This document shows positions 25,475 through 32,922 of a DNA stretch of 64,000 bases, one piece after another. The notes below the pieces were generated by a model, which did no database searches, was not told the origin of the DNA, and saw nothing but the letters and a program-made list of their open reading frames with translations. The position numbers were made by a program, and so were the translations under genes. Numbering within the stretch: the stretch's first letter is position 1; each line of letters opens with the position of its first letter. The DNA comes from Nonomuraea thailandensis (GTDB taxonomy: Bacteria > Actinomycetota > Actinomycetes > Streptosporangiales > Streptosporangiaceae). The DNA lies in contig NZ_JAMZEB010000002.1 of NCBI RefSeq assembly GCF_024172165.1, positions 4,299,501-4,363,500 on the forward strand, in the 5' to 3' direction.

Positions 25475-26743
25475 ATGACCGGACACGAGCCCCGGCCGTC
25501 CAGGCGGACCGCGCTCGGCCTGCTCGGAGCCGTCCCCCTGACCGCGAGCGGCGCGCCGGCCGCCTCCGCCGCCACCACAGCCGCCACCACAGCCGCCACC
25601 GCCGGCACCGCCGGCACAGCCGCAGCCGCCGGCTCGGGCAGGATCCCGGCCGACCTGCGCCCGGGCGGCGCCTTCGACCGCTACATCAGGGATCTGGCCG
25701 AGCGCGACCAGTTCTCCGGGACGGTGCTGCTGGCGCACCGCGGCCGGCACGTGCTGGCCCGCGCGTACGGCATGGCCGACAAGGACCGGCGCATCCCCAA
25801 CGAGATCGACACCATCTACGCCATGGCCTCGGCGTCCAAGCCCTTCACCGGCCTGGCCGTGGTGCAGCTCGCCCAGCAGAGGAAGATCAGGTTCCACGAC
25901 ACGGTCGGCGACCACCTGGACGGCTTCCCCGCGGAGATCGCCGAGCACGTCACCGTCCACCAGATGCTCACGCACACGTCCGGAATGACCGACCCCACCA
26001 ACGACGCGCCGGCCCCGCACGTCTTCACCAGCGTCGAGGAGCGCAACCGGGACATCGCCGCCCGCGCCCGGTCGCAGACGCTGCGGTTCACTCCCGGCAC
26101 GCGCAAGGAGTACTCCAGCATGGGGTACGAGGTGCTCGGGGAGCTGGTGGCCGCGGTGTCCGGGCAGCCGTTCCACGAGTACGTCCGCGAGCACGTCTTC
26201 GAGCGGGCGGGCATGGCGGACTCCGCGTACCGCACCAGGACGGAGTGGCTGGCCGACGAGCGCATCGCGCACCCGTACATGCTGCAGGAGGACGGCTCGC
26301 GCGCCGACGGCGTGCGCCATCTGGACAAGGGCGGCATCGGCGGCGTGAAGGGCAGCAACTCTGCGCGCGCGTTCATCGGGTCCGGCGGCGGGAACGGCTT
26401 CACCACCGCGCCCGACCTGGTGCGGTTCGCGCTGGCGTTGCAGCGGGACGAGCTGCTCAAACGCGCCTACACCGAGCTGTACGTGAACGCGAAGGTCTCG
26501 GGCCCGCCCCTGCGGCAGGGCGGCCCGGTGGATCCGCGCCGCGGGGAGGCGTTCCACGCGTACGGGCCGACGGCGTCCATCTACAACGACCGGCGGTACG
26601 TCTCCCACGGCGGCGGCATCGCCGGCGGCTCGACGAACTGGAGCATCTACCTCGACCTCGACTGGGTCGCGGTCGTCCTGTGCAACTACGACCTGCAGAT
26701 CGAGCCGATCATCGAGGCGGAGCGCAGCCGGATCACCGCGTGA
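25475..26743 (+). CDS. Exported serine hydrolase (class C beta-lactamase family)
   Basis: The 422-residue precursor has a twin-arginine-like signal ('SRRTALGLLGA') followed by an Ala/Thr-rich stretch with 'AATTAATTA' repeats. The beta-lactamase/penicillin-binding-like domain shows the SxxK motif 'SASK' (Ser119, Lys122), a Tyr in 'EYSSMGYEVLG' near residue 211, and 'HGGG' near residue 365. Such proteins are usually D-amino-acid peptidases or esterases rather than true beta-lactamases. GAGGAGAAGAGG precedes ATG 25475. Its 3' end overlaps the convergent TetR gene by 11 bp. Confidence 0.88.
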   Translation: MTGHEPRPSRRTALGLLGAVPLTASGAPAASAATTAATTAATAGTAGTAAAAGSGRIPADLRPGGAFDRYIRDLAERDQFSGTVLLAHRGRHVLARAYGMADKDRRIPNEIDTIYAMASASKPFTGLAVVQLAQQRKIRFHDTVGDHLDGFPAEIAEHVTVHQMLTHTSGMTDPTNDAPAPHVFTSVEERNRDIAARARSQTLRFTPGTRKEYSSMGYEVLGELVAAVSGQPFHEYVREHVFERAGMADSAYRTRTEWLADERIAHPYMLQEDGSRADGVRHLDKGGIGGVKGSNSARAFIGSGGGNGFTTAPDLVRFALALQRDELLKRAYTELYVNAKVSGPPLRQGGPVDPRRGEAFHAYGPTASIYNDRRYVSHGGGIAGGSTNWSIYLDLDWVAVVLCNYDLQIEPIIEAERSRITA

Positions 26744-27311
26744 GGGGCTGCGCGCCGCCCGTCAGGTAGTGCTGCACCACCGGCCCGATGTCGCGGGCGA
26801 GCGTGTCGACGCCGGCGTCCACCATGGGCGGGAACCGCAGCACGTACCGGGTCAGCGCCAGCCCGAGGAGCTGGGTGGAGGCGAGCGCGGCGCGGTGCTC
26901 GGCGTCGGGCGCGCCCGTCAGGCGGCCCACGAGCGCGGTGATCTGTGTGGCGAACACCTCGCGCATGCGCTCGGCGGCCATCGGGTTCGTGCTGGCCGAG
27001 CGCAGCAGCAGGATCAGCACGTCGTCGGCCTGCTCGCCCTCCCAGCGGTACAGGAAGTGCCGCACGATCAGCTCGCCCAGCCGCTCGCGGGGCGGCCGGG
27101 CGAGCTTGTCGAGCTGCAGGTCCACGTCCACTGCCGCGTTGAACAACCCGGCCTTGCTGCCGTAGTAGCGCATGACCATGGACGGGTCCACGCCGACCTG
27201 TGAGGCGACCGCCCGGATCGTCATCGCCTCGTAGCCGCGCTCGACGAGCAGCTTCCTGGCGGCCGAGAGGATGGCGTTCCGGGTGGCTGCCGATCTCTCG
27301 GTGAAAGCCAT
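26733..27311 (-). CDS. TetR-family regulator
   Basis: The 192-residue repressor has an N-terminal HTH ('MTIRAVASQVGVDPSMVMRYY', about residues 29-49) and a helical ligand domain. It is the last gene on the strand after the haloalkane dehalogenase (41-bp gap) and may be co-transcribed with it, giving feedback on that operon. Its 3' end overlaps the serine hydrolase gene by 11 bp. The start ATG 27311 gives the usual family length. Confidence 0.88.
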   Translation of the reverse strand: MAFTERSAATRNAILSAARKLLVERGYEAMTIRAVASQVGVDPSMVMRYYGSKAGLFNAAVDVDLQLDKLARPPRERLGELIVRHFLYRWEGEQADDVLILLLRSASTNPMAAERMREVFATQITALVGRLTGAPDAEHRAALASTQLLGLALTRYVLRFPPMVDAGVDTLARDIGPVVQHYLTGGAQPLTR

Positions 27312-27351
27312 GACAACAAGTGTAGGCCAACACTCGTACGGCTCAGGCCGG

Positions 27352-28203
27352 TCAGCGGTGCCCGGCCATCCAGTCGGCGAGGGCCGAGGCGATCACCAGG
27401 GGGTGGTCCTCGGGGGTGTGGTGGCCCGCGACCTCCTCGCGCTCCACGATCTCAAGGGACGCGATGGTGGCGCGGCACCAGGCGATGGTCTCCCGCGTCC
27501 ACATGGAGCCGGGCCCGGGGCGGAAGTCGATCAGTAGCTTGGGCACCTCGACGCTGGTGGCCAGCCACCGGCCGAACGCCTCGATCCTGGCCACCACGCC
27601 GGCGGGCTCGCCGTCCAGCGGCATCGAGCGGGCCCAGCGCAGCAGCGGCAGCCGGCTCTCCCTCGTCGGGTACGGCCGCAGGTACGCCTGCGCGTCCTCG
27701 TCGGCCATCGGCGTGGTGACGCTGCCCGGCAGGGCGCGAAGGAAGGCGTTGTCGTCGAGCATCATGCTCTCCCCGACGCCCTCCGTCTTGATCGCCCGGA
27801 ACAGCGGCCGGCCGCCTTCGGGAAACTCCTCCCAGGTCATCGGTTTGACGATGGCCTCGGTGAAGGCGATCCCCCGGACGCGGTCCGGGTGGCGGGCGGC
27901 CCAGTCGAAGGCGAGGGCGCCGCCCCAGTCGTGACCGACGAGCAGCACGTCGTCCAGGTCGAGGGCGTCGAACCAGGCGTCCAGGTAGCGGGCCTGGTCG
28001 TCGTAGGTGTAGTCGATGGCGGGTTTGCCCGACTCGCCCATGCCGATCAGGTCGGGGGCCAGGCGGCGGCCCTGGCCGACGGCGGGCATGACGTCGCGCC
28101 ACAGGTGGGAGGAGGTCGGGTTGCCGTGCAGGAAGACGATCGGCGCGCCGGAGCCGAGCTCACGGTAGGACATGGTGGAGTCGAGCACGTGCTGGACGGG
28201 CAT
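27352..28203 (-). CDS. Haloalkane dehalogenase (HLD-II/DhaA-like)
   Basis: This 283-residue alpha/beta hydrolase has the complete HLD-II catalytic set. Nucleophile Asp92 and halide-binding Trp93 are in 'GHDWGG', second halide ligand Asn28 is in 'HGNPTSSH', acid Glu116 is in 'FTEAIVKPM' (24 residues after the nucleophile, as in DhaA), and base His261 is in 'AGHHTPED'. It would hydrolyse C-halogen bonds to alcohol and halide. ATG 28203 is preceded by AAAGGA. It sits in an operon with a PPOX-type protein and an NmrA-like protein. The natural substrate is unknown. Confidence 0.9.
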   Translation of the reverse strand: MPVQHVLDSTMSYRELGSGAPIVFLHGNPTSSHLWRDVMPAVGQGRRLAPDLIGMGESGKPAIDYTYDDQARYLDAWFDALDLDDVLLVGHDWGGALAFDWAARHPDRVRGIAFTEAIVKPMTWEEFPEGGRPLFRAIKTEGVGESMMLDDNAFLRALPGSVTTPMADEDAQAYLRPYPTRESRLPLLRWARSMPLDGEPAGVVARIEAFGRWLATSVEVPKLLIDFRPGPGSMWTRETIAWCRATIASLEIVEREEVAGHHTPEDHPLVIASALADWMAGHR

Positions 28204-28216
28204 GGCAGGGGTCCTT

Positions 28217-28612
28217 TCAGAGGTTCAGGTGCAGGAAACGGTCGACCGCGATCTCGATCACGACCCGGCCGGGCGGGTCGGGCGGCGGTGACAGGTAGCG
28301 CCGGGTGTAGCGGCGGGCGGCCTCGGCGATCCGGCGCGGGTCGTGCGACACCGTGGCCGGGCCTTCCAGGGTGATCCAGCGGAAACCCTCGACCTGGCAG
28401 AGCGCCACCCGGCCGCCGCCTGGGGCGTCGGCCAGGTTGCGGGCCTTGCGGGAGGTGGCGACGGTCAGCACGCGGGCGAGGCCCGCCTCCCGGTCCCATG
28501 TGAAGCGCACGGGCGCCACGTGCGGGGATCCGTCGGGGCGCAGCGTGGTCAGGGCCGCCACGGCCGGCTCGGCCAGGAACGCCTCCGCCGTACGCGGTGG
28601 GCGGCCCCTCAC
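28217..28612 (-). CDS. PPOX-class (F420- or FMN-dependent) protein
   Basis: The 131-residue split-barrel protein matches the pyridoxamine-phosphate-oxidase-like family: 'VAALTTLRPDGSPHVAPVRF' (about residues 17-36), 'TVATSRKARNLA' and 'VEGFRWITLEGPATV'. Many actinomycete members bind F420 and act as reductases or F420-binding proteins. GTG 28612 has AAGGG about eight bases upstream. It lies between the haloalkane dehalogenase (14-bp gap) and a tandem-repeat tract. Confidence 0.82.
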   Translation of the reverse strand: MRGRPPRTAEAFLAEPAVAALTTLRPDGSPHVAPVRFTWDREAGLARVLTVATSRKARNLADAPGGGRVALCQVEGFRWITLEGPATVSHDPRRIAEAARRYTRRYLSPPPDPPGRVVIEIAVDRFLHLNL

Positions 28613-28901
28613 GCCGCCGGCCCTTCCCGCCGACGGGACACGCCGGAGCCGGACGCGCGACCGCATGCGCCCGAGCCTGACGCACGGCCGAGCGCCTGCG
28701 AGGCGGATGAGCGGGCAGGCGTTCCGGCCGCGTGGGCGTCGCGCGAACGCGCAAGCGTCCCGGCCGTTCGGGCGGTGAACGGACGAGCCGTGGCCGCCTG
28801 ACCGACGAACGACCGACCGAACGCCCTTGCCGCCTGCGCGCCGGACAGGCGGGCGAGCGCCCTGGCCGCCTGGGCGTCCGATGGACGGGTGAGTGGCCGC
28901 G
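28613..28901. repeat. Degenerate 32-36 bp tandem repeat tract inside an operon
   Basis: About six to eight diverged units of roughly 32-36 bp share a core like GGCCGCSTGGGCG on the plus strand; clear copies start near 28718, 28754, 28786, 28822 and 28856. Unit length is not fixed at a multiple of three. A minus-strand frame (28609-28905) starts with a GTGA overlap on the NmrA-like stop, but its product is simply repeat-encoded Ala/Arg, so a real protein is doubtful. Confidence 0.65.
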
Positions 28902-29717
28902 TCACCGGAAGGCCTCGATGTTGCGGGCGGCCCAGGCGGTGAAGGGGCGCGGGGCGCGGCCCAGGAGGCGTTCCACGTCCGGGCTGACCCGCTGCTCCTC
29001 CTCCGTCGGCGTGCCGAGGATGGCGAGTGTGCCCTCGACGGCCTGCTCGGGCATGAACCCCAGCATCTGCGCGCGGGCCTCCTGCCTGCTCTGCTCGACG
29101 AAGCGCACCTCCGCGCCCAGAACCTTCCCGATCGTCGCGGCCCGCTCGCGCGGGGTGACGGGCTGCGGGCCGGTGAGCACGTACGTACGCCCGGCGTGCC
29201 CGTCCTGGCGCAGCACCACGGAGGCGACCTCGGCGATGTCGGCCGGGTCGATGACGGGCAGGGCGACGTCGGCGAACGGCGCGGCGGCCGTGCGGTGCGC
29301 GCTGATCGGCTCCGCCCAGGCCAGGGCGTTGGAGGCGAAGCCGCCCGGCCGCAGGATCGTCCAGTCCAGCCCCGACCCGCGTACGGCCTCCTCGAATCCG
29401 GCGGGATGCCCGTACAGGCCGGGCCGGGTCCCCGCGCCCTGCGAGGAGAGCAGCACCACGCGCCGGACGCCGCCCGCCGCGGCCGCCTCCAGGACGGCGC
29501 GCGGCTCATGCCCGGCGACGAGCAGGAACAGCGCCTCGGCCCCGTCGAAGGCGGCCTTCAGGCTCGCGGGATCACCCAGGTCGCCGGCGCTGTGCCGGAC
29601 ACCTTCCGGCAACGGCCCCGGCCGGCGTGAGAGCGCGGTGACCCGCTCCCCCGCCGCGGCGAGCAGCCGGACCAGCTCGCCACCGACGTTCCCGGTGGCA
29701 CCCGTGACAACGAACAT
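28902..29717 (-). CDS. NmrA-like NAD(P)-binding protein
   Basis: The 271-residue protein opens with the Rossmann motif 'MFVVTGATGNVGG' and continues with 'HSAGDLGDPASLKAAFDG' and 'VVLLSSQGAG', typical of NmrA/QOR2-like proteins. It is a paralogue-like relative of the protein at 24504. GGGAG lies seven bases before ATG 29717. It leads a run of same-strand genes (repeat tract, PPOX protein, haloalkane dehalogenase, TetR) and faces a TetR gene across shared operators. The role could be a quinone or enone reductase or a redox sensor. Confidence 0.86.
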   Translation of the reverse strand: MFVVTGATGNVGGELVRLLAAAGERVTALSRRPGPLPEGVRHSAGDLGDPASLKAAFDGAEALFLLVAGHEPRAVLEAAAAGGVRRVVLLSSQGAGTRPGLYGHPAGFEEAVRGSGLDWTILRPGGFASNALAWAEPISAHRTAAAPFADVALPVIDPADIAEVASVVLRQDGHAGRTYVLTGPQPVTPRERAATIGKVLGAEVRFVEQSRQEARAQMLGFMPEQAVEGTLAILGTPTEEEQRVSPDVERLLGRAPRPFTAWAARNIEAFR

Positions 29718-29735
29718 GGATCCACTCCCAAGGAG

Positions 29736-29816
29736 TTAGTTAGTTGACTGACTTACTTGCGGGACCATAGCGGGCGATCCGGTGGGCTGTCTATAGTTAG
29801 TCAGGTGACTGACTCA
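29736..29816. promoter_or_regulatory. Paired operators between NmrA-like and TetR genes
   Basis: Two related elements, AGTTAGTTGACTGACTT (29735-29751) and AGTTAGTCAGGTGACTGACT (29795-29814), share AGTTAGT...TGACTGACT. The second contains AGTCA-GG-TGACT and includes the GTG start of the TetR gene. TATAGT at 29792-29797 lies seven bases before that GTG, so promoter, operator and start codon overlap. Confidence 0.65.
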
Positions 29817-30377
29817 ACACGGGCGGGGAAGCGGGAGCGGCTGGCCGGCGCCGCCGTACGGGTGCTCCACGAGCAGGGCGTCGAGAAGACCACCCTGGCC
29901 GACATCGCGCGCGCGGCCGACGTGCCCGTGGGCAACGTCTACTACTACTTCAAGACCAAGGACCAGCTCATCGAGGCGGCCATCGAGGAGCACGGCCACC
30001 ACCTCGACGACATGGTCGAAGCCCTGGAACGGCTCGGCACGCCGCAGGAGCGGCTCAAGGCTCTCGTCCAGGGATGGGCCGGGGAGAGCGACCTCACCGC
30101 CCGGTACGGCTGCCCGACCGGCACCCTCGCCGCCGAGCTGGACAAGCGCGACGACGGCCTCGACCGCACCGTCGCCAAGGTCATGGGGCGGCTGCTCGAC
30201 TGGGTGGAGGGCCAGTTCGCGGCCATGGGGCGGGCCGACGCGCGGGAGCTGGCCGTCGCGCTGTTCGCCGCGTACCAGGGGGCCGCCCTGCTGACCAACA
30301 CCTTCCGAGACCCCGGCCTCCTGGTGACGGAGGGCCGACGGCTGGAGCGCTGGATCGACTCGCTCGCCCGCTCCTGA
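29805..30377 (+). CDS. TetR-family regulator, probably leaderless
   Basis: The 190-residue TetR/AcrR protein has an HTH at about residues 27-48 ('TTLADIARAADVPVGNVYYY') and a ligand domain with 'GCPTGTLAAELDK'. GTG 29805 is chosen because it lies seven bases after a TATAGT -10 box and there is no ribosome site, which fits a leaderless mRNA. An in-frame start at 29757 would extend across the operators. The start sits inside the second operator copy, so the protein likely represses itself and the divergent NmrA-like operon. Confidence 0.87.
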   Translation: MTDSTRAGKRERLAGAAVRVLHEQGVEKTTLADIARAADVPVGNVYYYFKTKDQLIEAAIEEHGHHLDDMVEALERLGTPQERLKALVQGWAGESDLTARYGCPTGTLAAELDKRDDGLDRTVAKVMGRLLDWVEGQFAAMGRADARELAVALFAAYQGAALLTNTFRDPGLLVTEGRRLERWIDSLARS

Positions 30378-30664
30378 TTTCGCCGCCCGGCAACCGGGGC
30401 GTTCCCCGCATGACAGCGCGATGAGGCAGGCCTGAAGCCCGCGCCCCGTAGTGTCACGTCCCGGGCCGGCGGCCCCCGTCGCGTCGGCGCTCACGGCCCG
30501 AGCGCACGGTCCGCCGCGACGGGGTCTCCTCACGCGCGGGGGCGGGAGATCCCACCGGCGAAAAAACCACTCGTGTACGCAGAGTCATCGCTCGTACACT
30601 GTCCATCACTGGCACGGGTGGTTGGCGGGCGGACAGCCCCGGTCGGGAGAGGCAGGGTCTATCG
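30378..30664. promoter_or_regulatory. Upstream region of the membrane HTH gene with inverted repeat
   Basis: No gene seen. GTGTACG (30573-30579) and CGTACAC (30593-30599) form a perfect 7-bp inverted repeat with a 13-bp spacer, and TACACT (30595-30600) could be the -10 box. It may be an operator for the following DNA-binding membrane protein. Confidence 0.45.
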
Positions 30665-31969
30665 GTGATGGGCAGGGAGCTGGACGGGGCCGAGGACGTC
30701 AGGGTCGCCGGAGCGGAGCCGCCTCGCGGCCTGGAGTCGGTGACCCGTCACGAGGAGCTGGTGCGGCTGCTGGCGGAGCAGTTCGCGCGGGCCGACGTGT
30801 CGTTGCGGGAGCTGCAGGCGCGGGCCGATCGGGCGGGCGGCACCCGGCTGCCGCGTGCCACCTGTGCCGACATGCTGGCCGGGCGGCGGTTCCCGAAGAA
30901 GGCGGTGATGGTGGCGTTCCTGCGTGGGTGCCACGTTCCCGAGCAGCGGCTTCCCGCGTGGGAGCAGGCGTGGGAGCGGGTACGGGTCGCCCGGCTGGCG
31001 GCCATGGCGGCCCGGGCGCAGGCCGAGGTCCAGGCCCAGCTCACCGCACTCGCCACGGCCGCCCCACCCCGCCCGCCCGCGCCGGCCGGGGCCACGGCGC
31101 GGGGCCGGCCTCCGGCGGGGACAGGCACCACACCCGGCCGGCCGGCGGCAGGGACGGGAACGGCATCCGGCCGCCCGCCGGCGGATCCGAGCAGGACACC
31201 AGGCCCGCGGGCGGATCCGAGCATGACACCAGGCCGGCCGGCGGACGCGGGAACGGCACCGGACCGGCCGTCGGAAGACGCGGGGGTGGCCGGGCAGGCG
31301 CCACAGAGCGTGCCCGGCGACGGCGTCCGGCCCGCCGCGGAAGGCGGGAACGCGCGGACCCGGTTCCGGTGGCGGTCGTTCGCGATCGCCGCCCTCGCCT
31401 CGCTCACCGCCGCCACGCTCGGGCTCCTGGTCGGCATCTGGGTGCCGCACCAGGCCAGATCCGGGGCACCGGACCGCCCCCTGGTGGACGACGGCCGGGC
31501 GTTCGGCCCCGGCGGTTCGAGCCGGTTCACCGTGACGGTCGATCCGGCCAACACCGGCGTGCGGCTGACCCGCCGCCTCGACGCCGGCATCGGCAGGCAA
31601 CGCGCCGGCATCACGGTGAACGGCGTCCCGGCGGGCGCCTGGCAGCCGCTGCCCGTGCAGCACGCCCACCGATGGCAGGACCAGCGCGTGGACCTCCCGC
31701 CATCGGTGAGCGCGGGCCGCGGCGCGCTCACCGTCGTCAACACGTTCGTCTCGTCCGACCAGGACTTCAACGAGTTCCTGTACGTCGTCGAGCAGCGTGT
31801 CGGCGGCGCCTGGGAGACCGCCGACACCCTCGACGTCGGCCCCCTGCACCTGGAGAGCGAGGCCGCCCACGGCTACGGCATCACCGGGCCGCAGACGTTC
31901 GCCGGGGTGCAGGAGTTCAGATATCCCCCGCCTGCTCCGGCCGGGTCACTGCATCACGGAATGCAGTAA
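30665..31969 (+). CDS. Membrane-anchored helix-turn-helix protein
   Basis: The 434-residue protein has an N-terminal XRE-like HTH domain (about residues 25-100: 'DVSLRELQARADRAGG', 'LPRATCADMLAGRRFPKKAV'). A Pro/Gly/Thr-rich linker (about 130-240) with a 30-bp duplication follows, then one membrane segment (about 245-268, 'AIAALASLTAATLGLLVGIW') and a ~165-residue predicted extracellular beta-rich domain. The layout suggests a one-component sensor that binds DNA from the membrane. GTG 30665 and ATG 30668 are both possible; GAGAGGCAGG lies upstream. Its 3' end overlaps a small convergent gene by 24 bp. Confidence 0.8.
   Translation: MMGRELDGAEDVRVAGAEPPRGLESVTRHEELVRLLAEQFARADVSLRELQARADRAGGTRLPRATCADMLAGRRFPKKAVMVAFLRGCHVPEQRLPAWEQAWERVRVARLAAMAARAQAEVQAQLTALATAAPPRPPAPAGATARGRPPAGTGTTPGRPAAGTGTASGRPPADPSRTPGPRADPSMTPGRPADAGTAPDRPSEDAGVAGQAPQSVPGDGVRPAAEGGNARTRFRWRSFAIAALASLTAATLGLLVGIWVPHQARSGAPDRPLVDDGRAFGPGGSSRFTVTVDPANTGVRLTRRLDAGIGRQRAGITVNGVPAGAWQPLPVQHAHRWQDQRVDLPPSVSAGRGALTVVNTFVSSDQDFNEFLYVVEQRVGGAWETADTLDVGPLHLESEAAHGYGITGPQTFAGVQEFRYPPPAPAGSLHHGMQ
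31181..31240 (+). repeat. 30-bp tandem duplication in the membrane HTH gene
   Basis: Two 30-bp units starting GCGGATCCGAGCA (31181-31210 and 31211-31240) encode ADPSRTPGPR / ADPSMTPGRP in the proline-rich linker. Confidence 0.85.
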
Positions 31970-32140
31970 CCCCGTGATCGCGAGGGCCGTCGTGACGCCC
32001 CAGGGAAGCGGCTCGGCGGCACTTCCCACCACGCTGCCGCCCAGCGTGGAGGCGGTGAGGATGACGACCCAGCGCTGAGGCAGCACCTTCTCCCTGGGCT
32101 CCGCTTCCTGCGCGGCGGGGCGTGCGAGTAGTCTTTTCAT
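31946..32140 (-). CDS. Small membrane protein in a low-GC divergent pair
   Basis: The 64-residue protein has a charged N-terminus ('MKRLLARPAAQEAEPREKV') and two hydrophobic segments (about 24-41 and 45-62). No family is recognised. GAAGGAAA lies a few bases before ATG 32140, supporting translation. It is divergent from a small HTH gene across a 281-bp region with repeated operator-like sites, and both are less GC-rich than their neighbours. It overlaps the convergent membrane HTH gene by 24 bp. Confidence 0.55.
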   Translation of the reverse strand: MKRLLARPAAQEAEPREKVLPQRWVVILTASTLGGSVVGSAAEPLPWGVTTALAITGLLHSVMQ

Positions 32141-32221
32141 GCGGTTTCCTTCGTCCTTGATCGTGGTGAGCCGTGCGAGCGGCTTTCCTGCCACCACAGG
32201 AGGGCCGCTCATTTCTTTTGG

Positions 32222-32266
32222 GCGATCACGCACTTGGTGCGCGATCATACAATCGCACATGATCGC
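32222..32266. promoter_or_regulatory. Triple GCGATCA sites in the divergent low-GC region
   Basis: GCGATCA occurs at 32222-32228 and 32241-32247 (19 bp apart), and its inverse TGATCGC at 32260-32266. Sites two and three form GCGATCAT-N10-ATGATCGC. A CGCAC-N3-GTGCG palindrome lies between sites one and two. These look like cooperative regulator sites between the two divergent genes. Confidence 0.55.
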
Positions 32267-32410
32267 GGCGCGTATTGTCCCAACTCAGACACACAGGCTT
32301 TCAGCCGAGGTGGGAATCCTCCCTTCGGTAGTAGAAACGCACATCCGCGGTACAGCTCTTTTCACTTGCGCCGACAATGCGGATTTGCACCGATCGCTCC
32401 CCCCGCCGCA

Positions 32411-32420
32411 AACTGCAGTT
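32411..32420. promoter_or_regulatory. Palindrome at the start of the low-GC HTH gene
   Basis: AACTGCAGTT is a perfect 10-bp palindrome ending one base before ATG 32422, where a ribosome site would normally be. It could be an autoregulatory site; none of this is certain. Confidence 0.3.
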
Positions 32421-32421
32421 C

Positions 32422-32922
32422 ATGAAAGAGATCGCAAGAGAGCTCGCCAAGCTCCTCATCCCCCTCCCCCAGCGGGAGCGGGACGAGAGCAACGACCAGT
32501 TCGGTGAGCGCCTCAAGCTGGCATGGAAGCAGCGTCACACCCTCACCGGCGAGCTCCTGATGTCAGCGCGCGCCTCGGAGCTGGACGACCCCGTCCTCGC
32601 GCGGCTCAACGAGCTGAAGATCCAAAAAGAGGATATTCAGCGTCAGATCAGGCTGATAGTCGCATACAGCAGAGAATTCATCCGCCCTGAGCCCTATCGG
32701 CTCAAGACCCTGGCAACCGCTACTGGTTTATCCATTTCGGGCACGCGCACCATCTACTCTTCCGATGACGTAGCCCTCATCGCTACCCGAATCGGACGCC
32801 AGGACAGCAAGAGCAGCATCTTTCCTGCCTCTTCCCAGAAGCCGGAGAAAGCCTTCGAGGGCGAGCAATGGTGGGTGCCTCCTCGACAGCCCGCCGAAGA
32901 CCGGCAGGAGCCGCCCTCCTGA
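32422..32922 (+). CDS. HTH-containing protein, low-GC, function unknown
   Basis: The 166-residue protein has a charged helical N-terminal half ('LPQRERDESNDQFGERLKLA') and a probable HTH at about residues 90-125 ('YRLKTLATATGLSISGTRTI'), then a hydrophilic tail. It resembles small actinomycete regulators of unknown target. Two 60-base lines I counted are 55-57% G+C, far below the ~75% nearby, which suggests transfer from another source. No ribosome site precedes ATG 32422; ATG 32377 is an alternative. Its stop abuts the convergent SDR gene with no gap. Confidence 0.65.
   Translation: MKEIARELAKLLIPLPQRERDESNDQFGERLKLAWKQRHTLTGELLMSARASELDDPVLARLNELKIQKEDIQRQIRLIVAYSREFIRPEPYRLKTLATATGLSISGTRTIYSSDDVALIATRIGRQDSKSSIFPASSQKPEKAFEGEQWWVPPRQPAEDRQEPPS

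Noticed and set aside
26733..26743. Overlap of serine hydrolase and TetR 3' ends as an annotation error
   Set aside because: Both proteins have normal lengths and C-termini; an 11-bp convergent overlap is plausible.
28718..28890. CRISPR-like array
   Set aside because: Repeats are contiguous, diverged and of unequal length with no unique spacers, and there are no cas genes.
28609..28905. 98-residue minus-strand frame with GTGA overlap to the NmrA-like gene
   Set aside because: The product is only repeat-encoded Ala/Arg/Ser sequence and the underlying repeats are not frame-constrained; annotated as a repeat tract instead.
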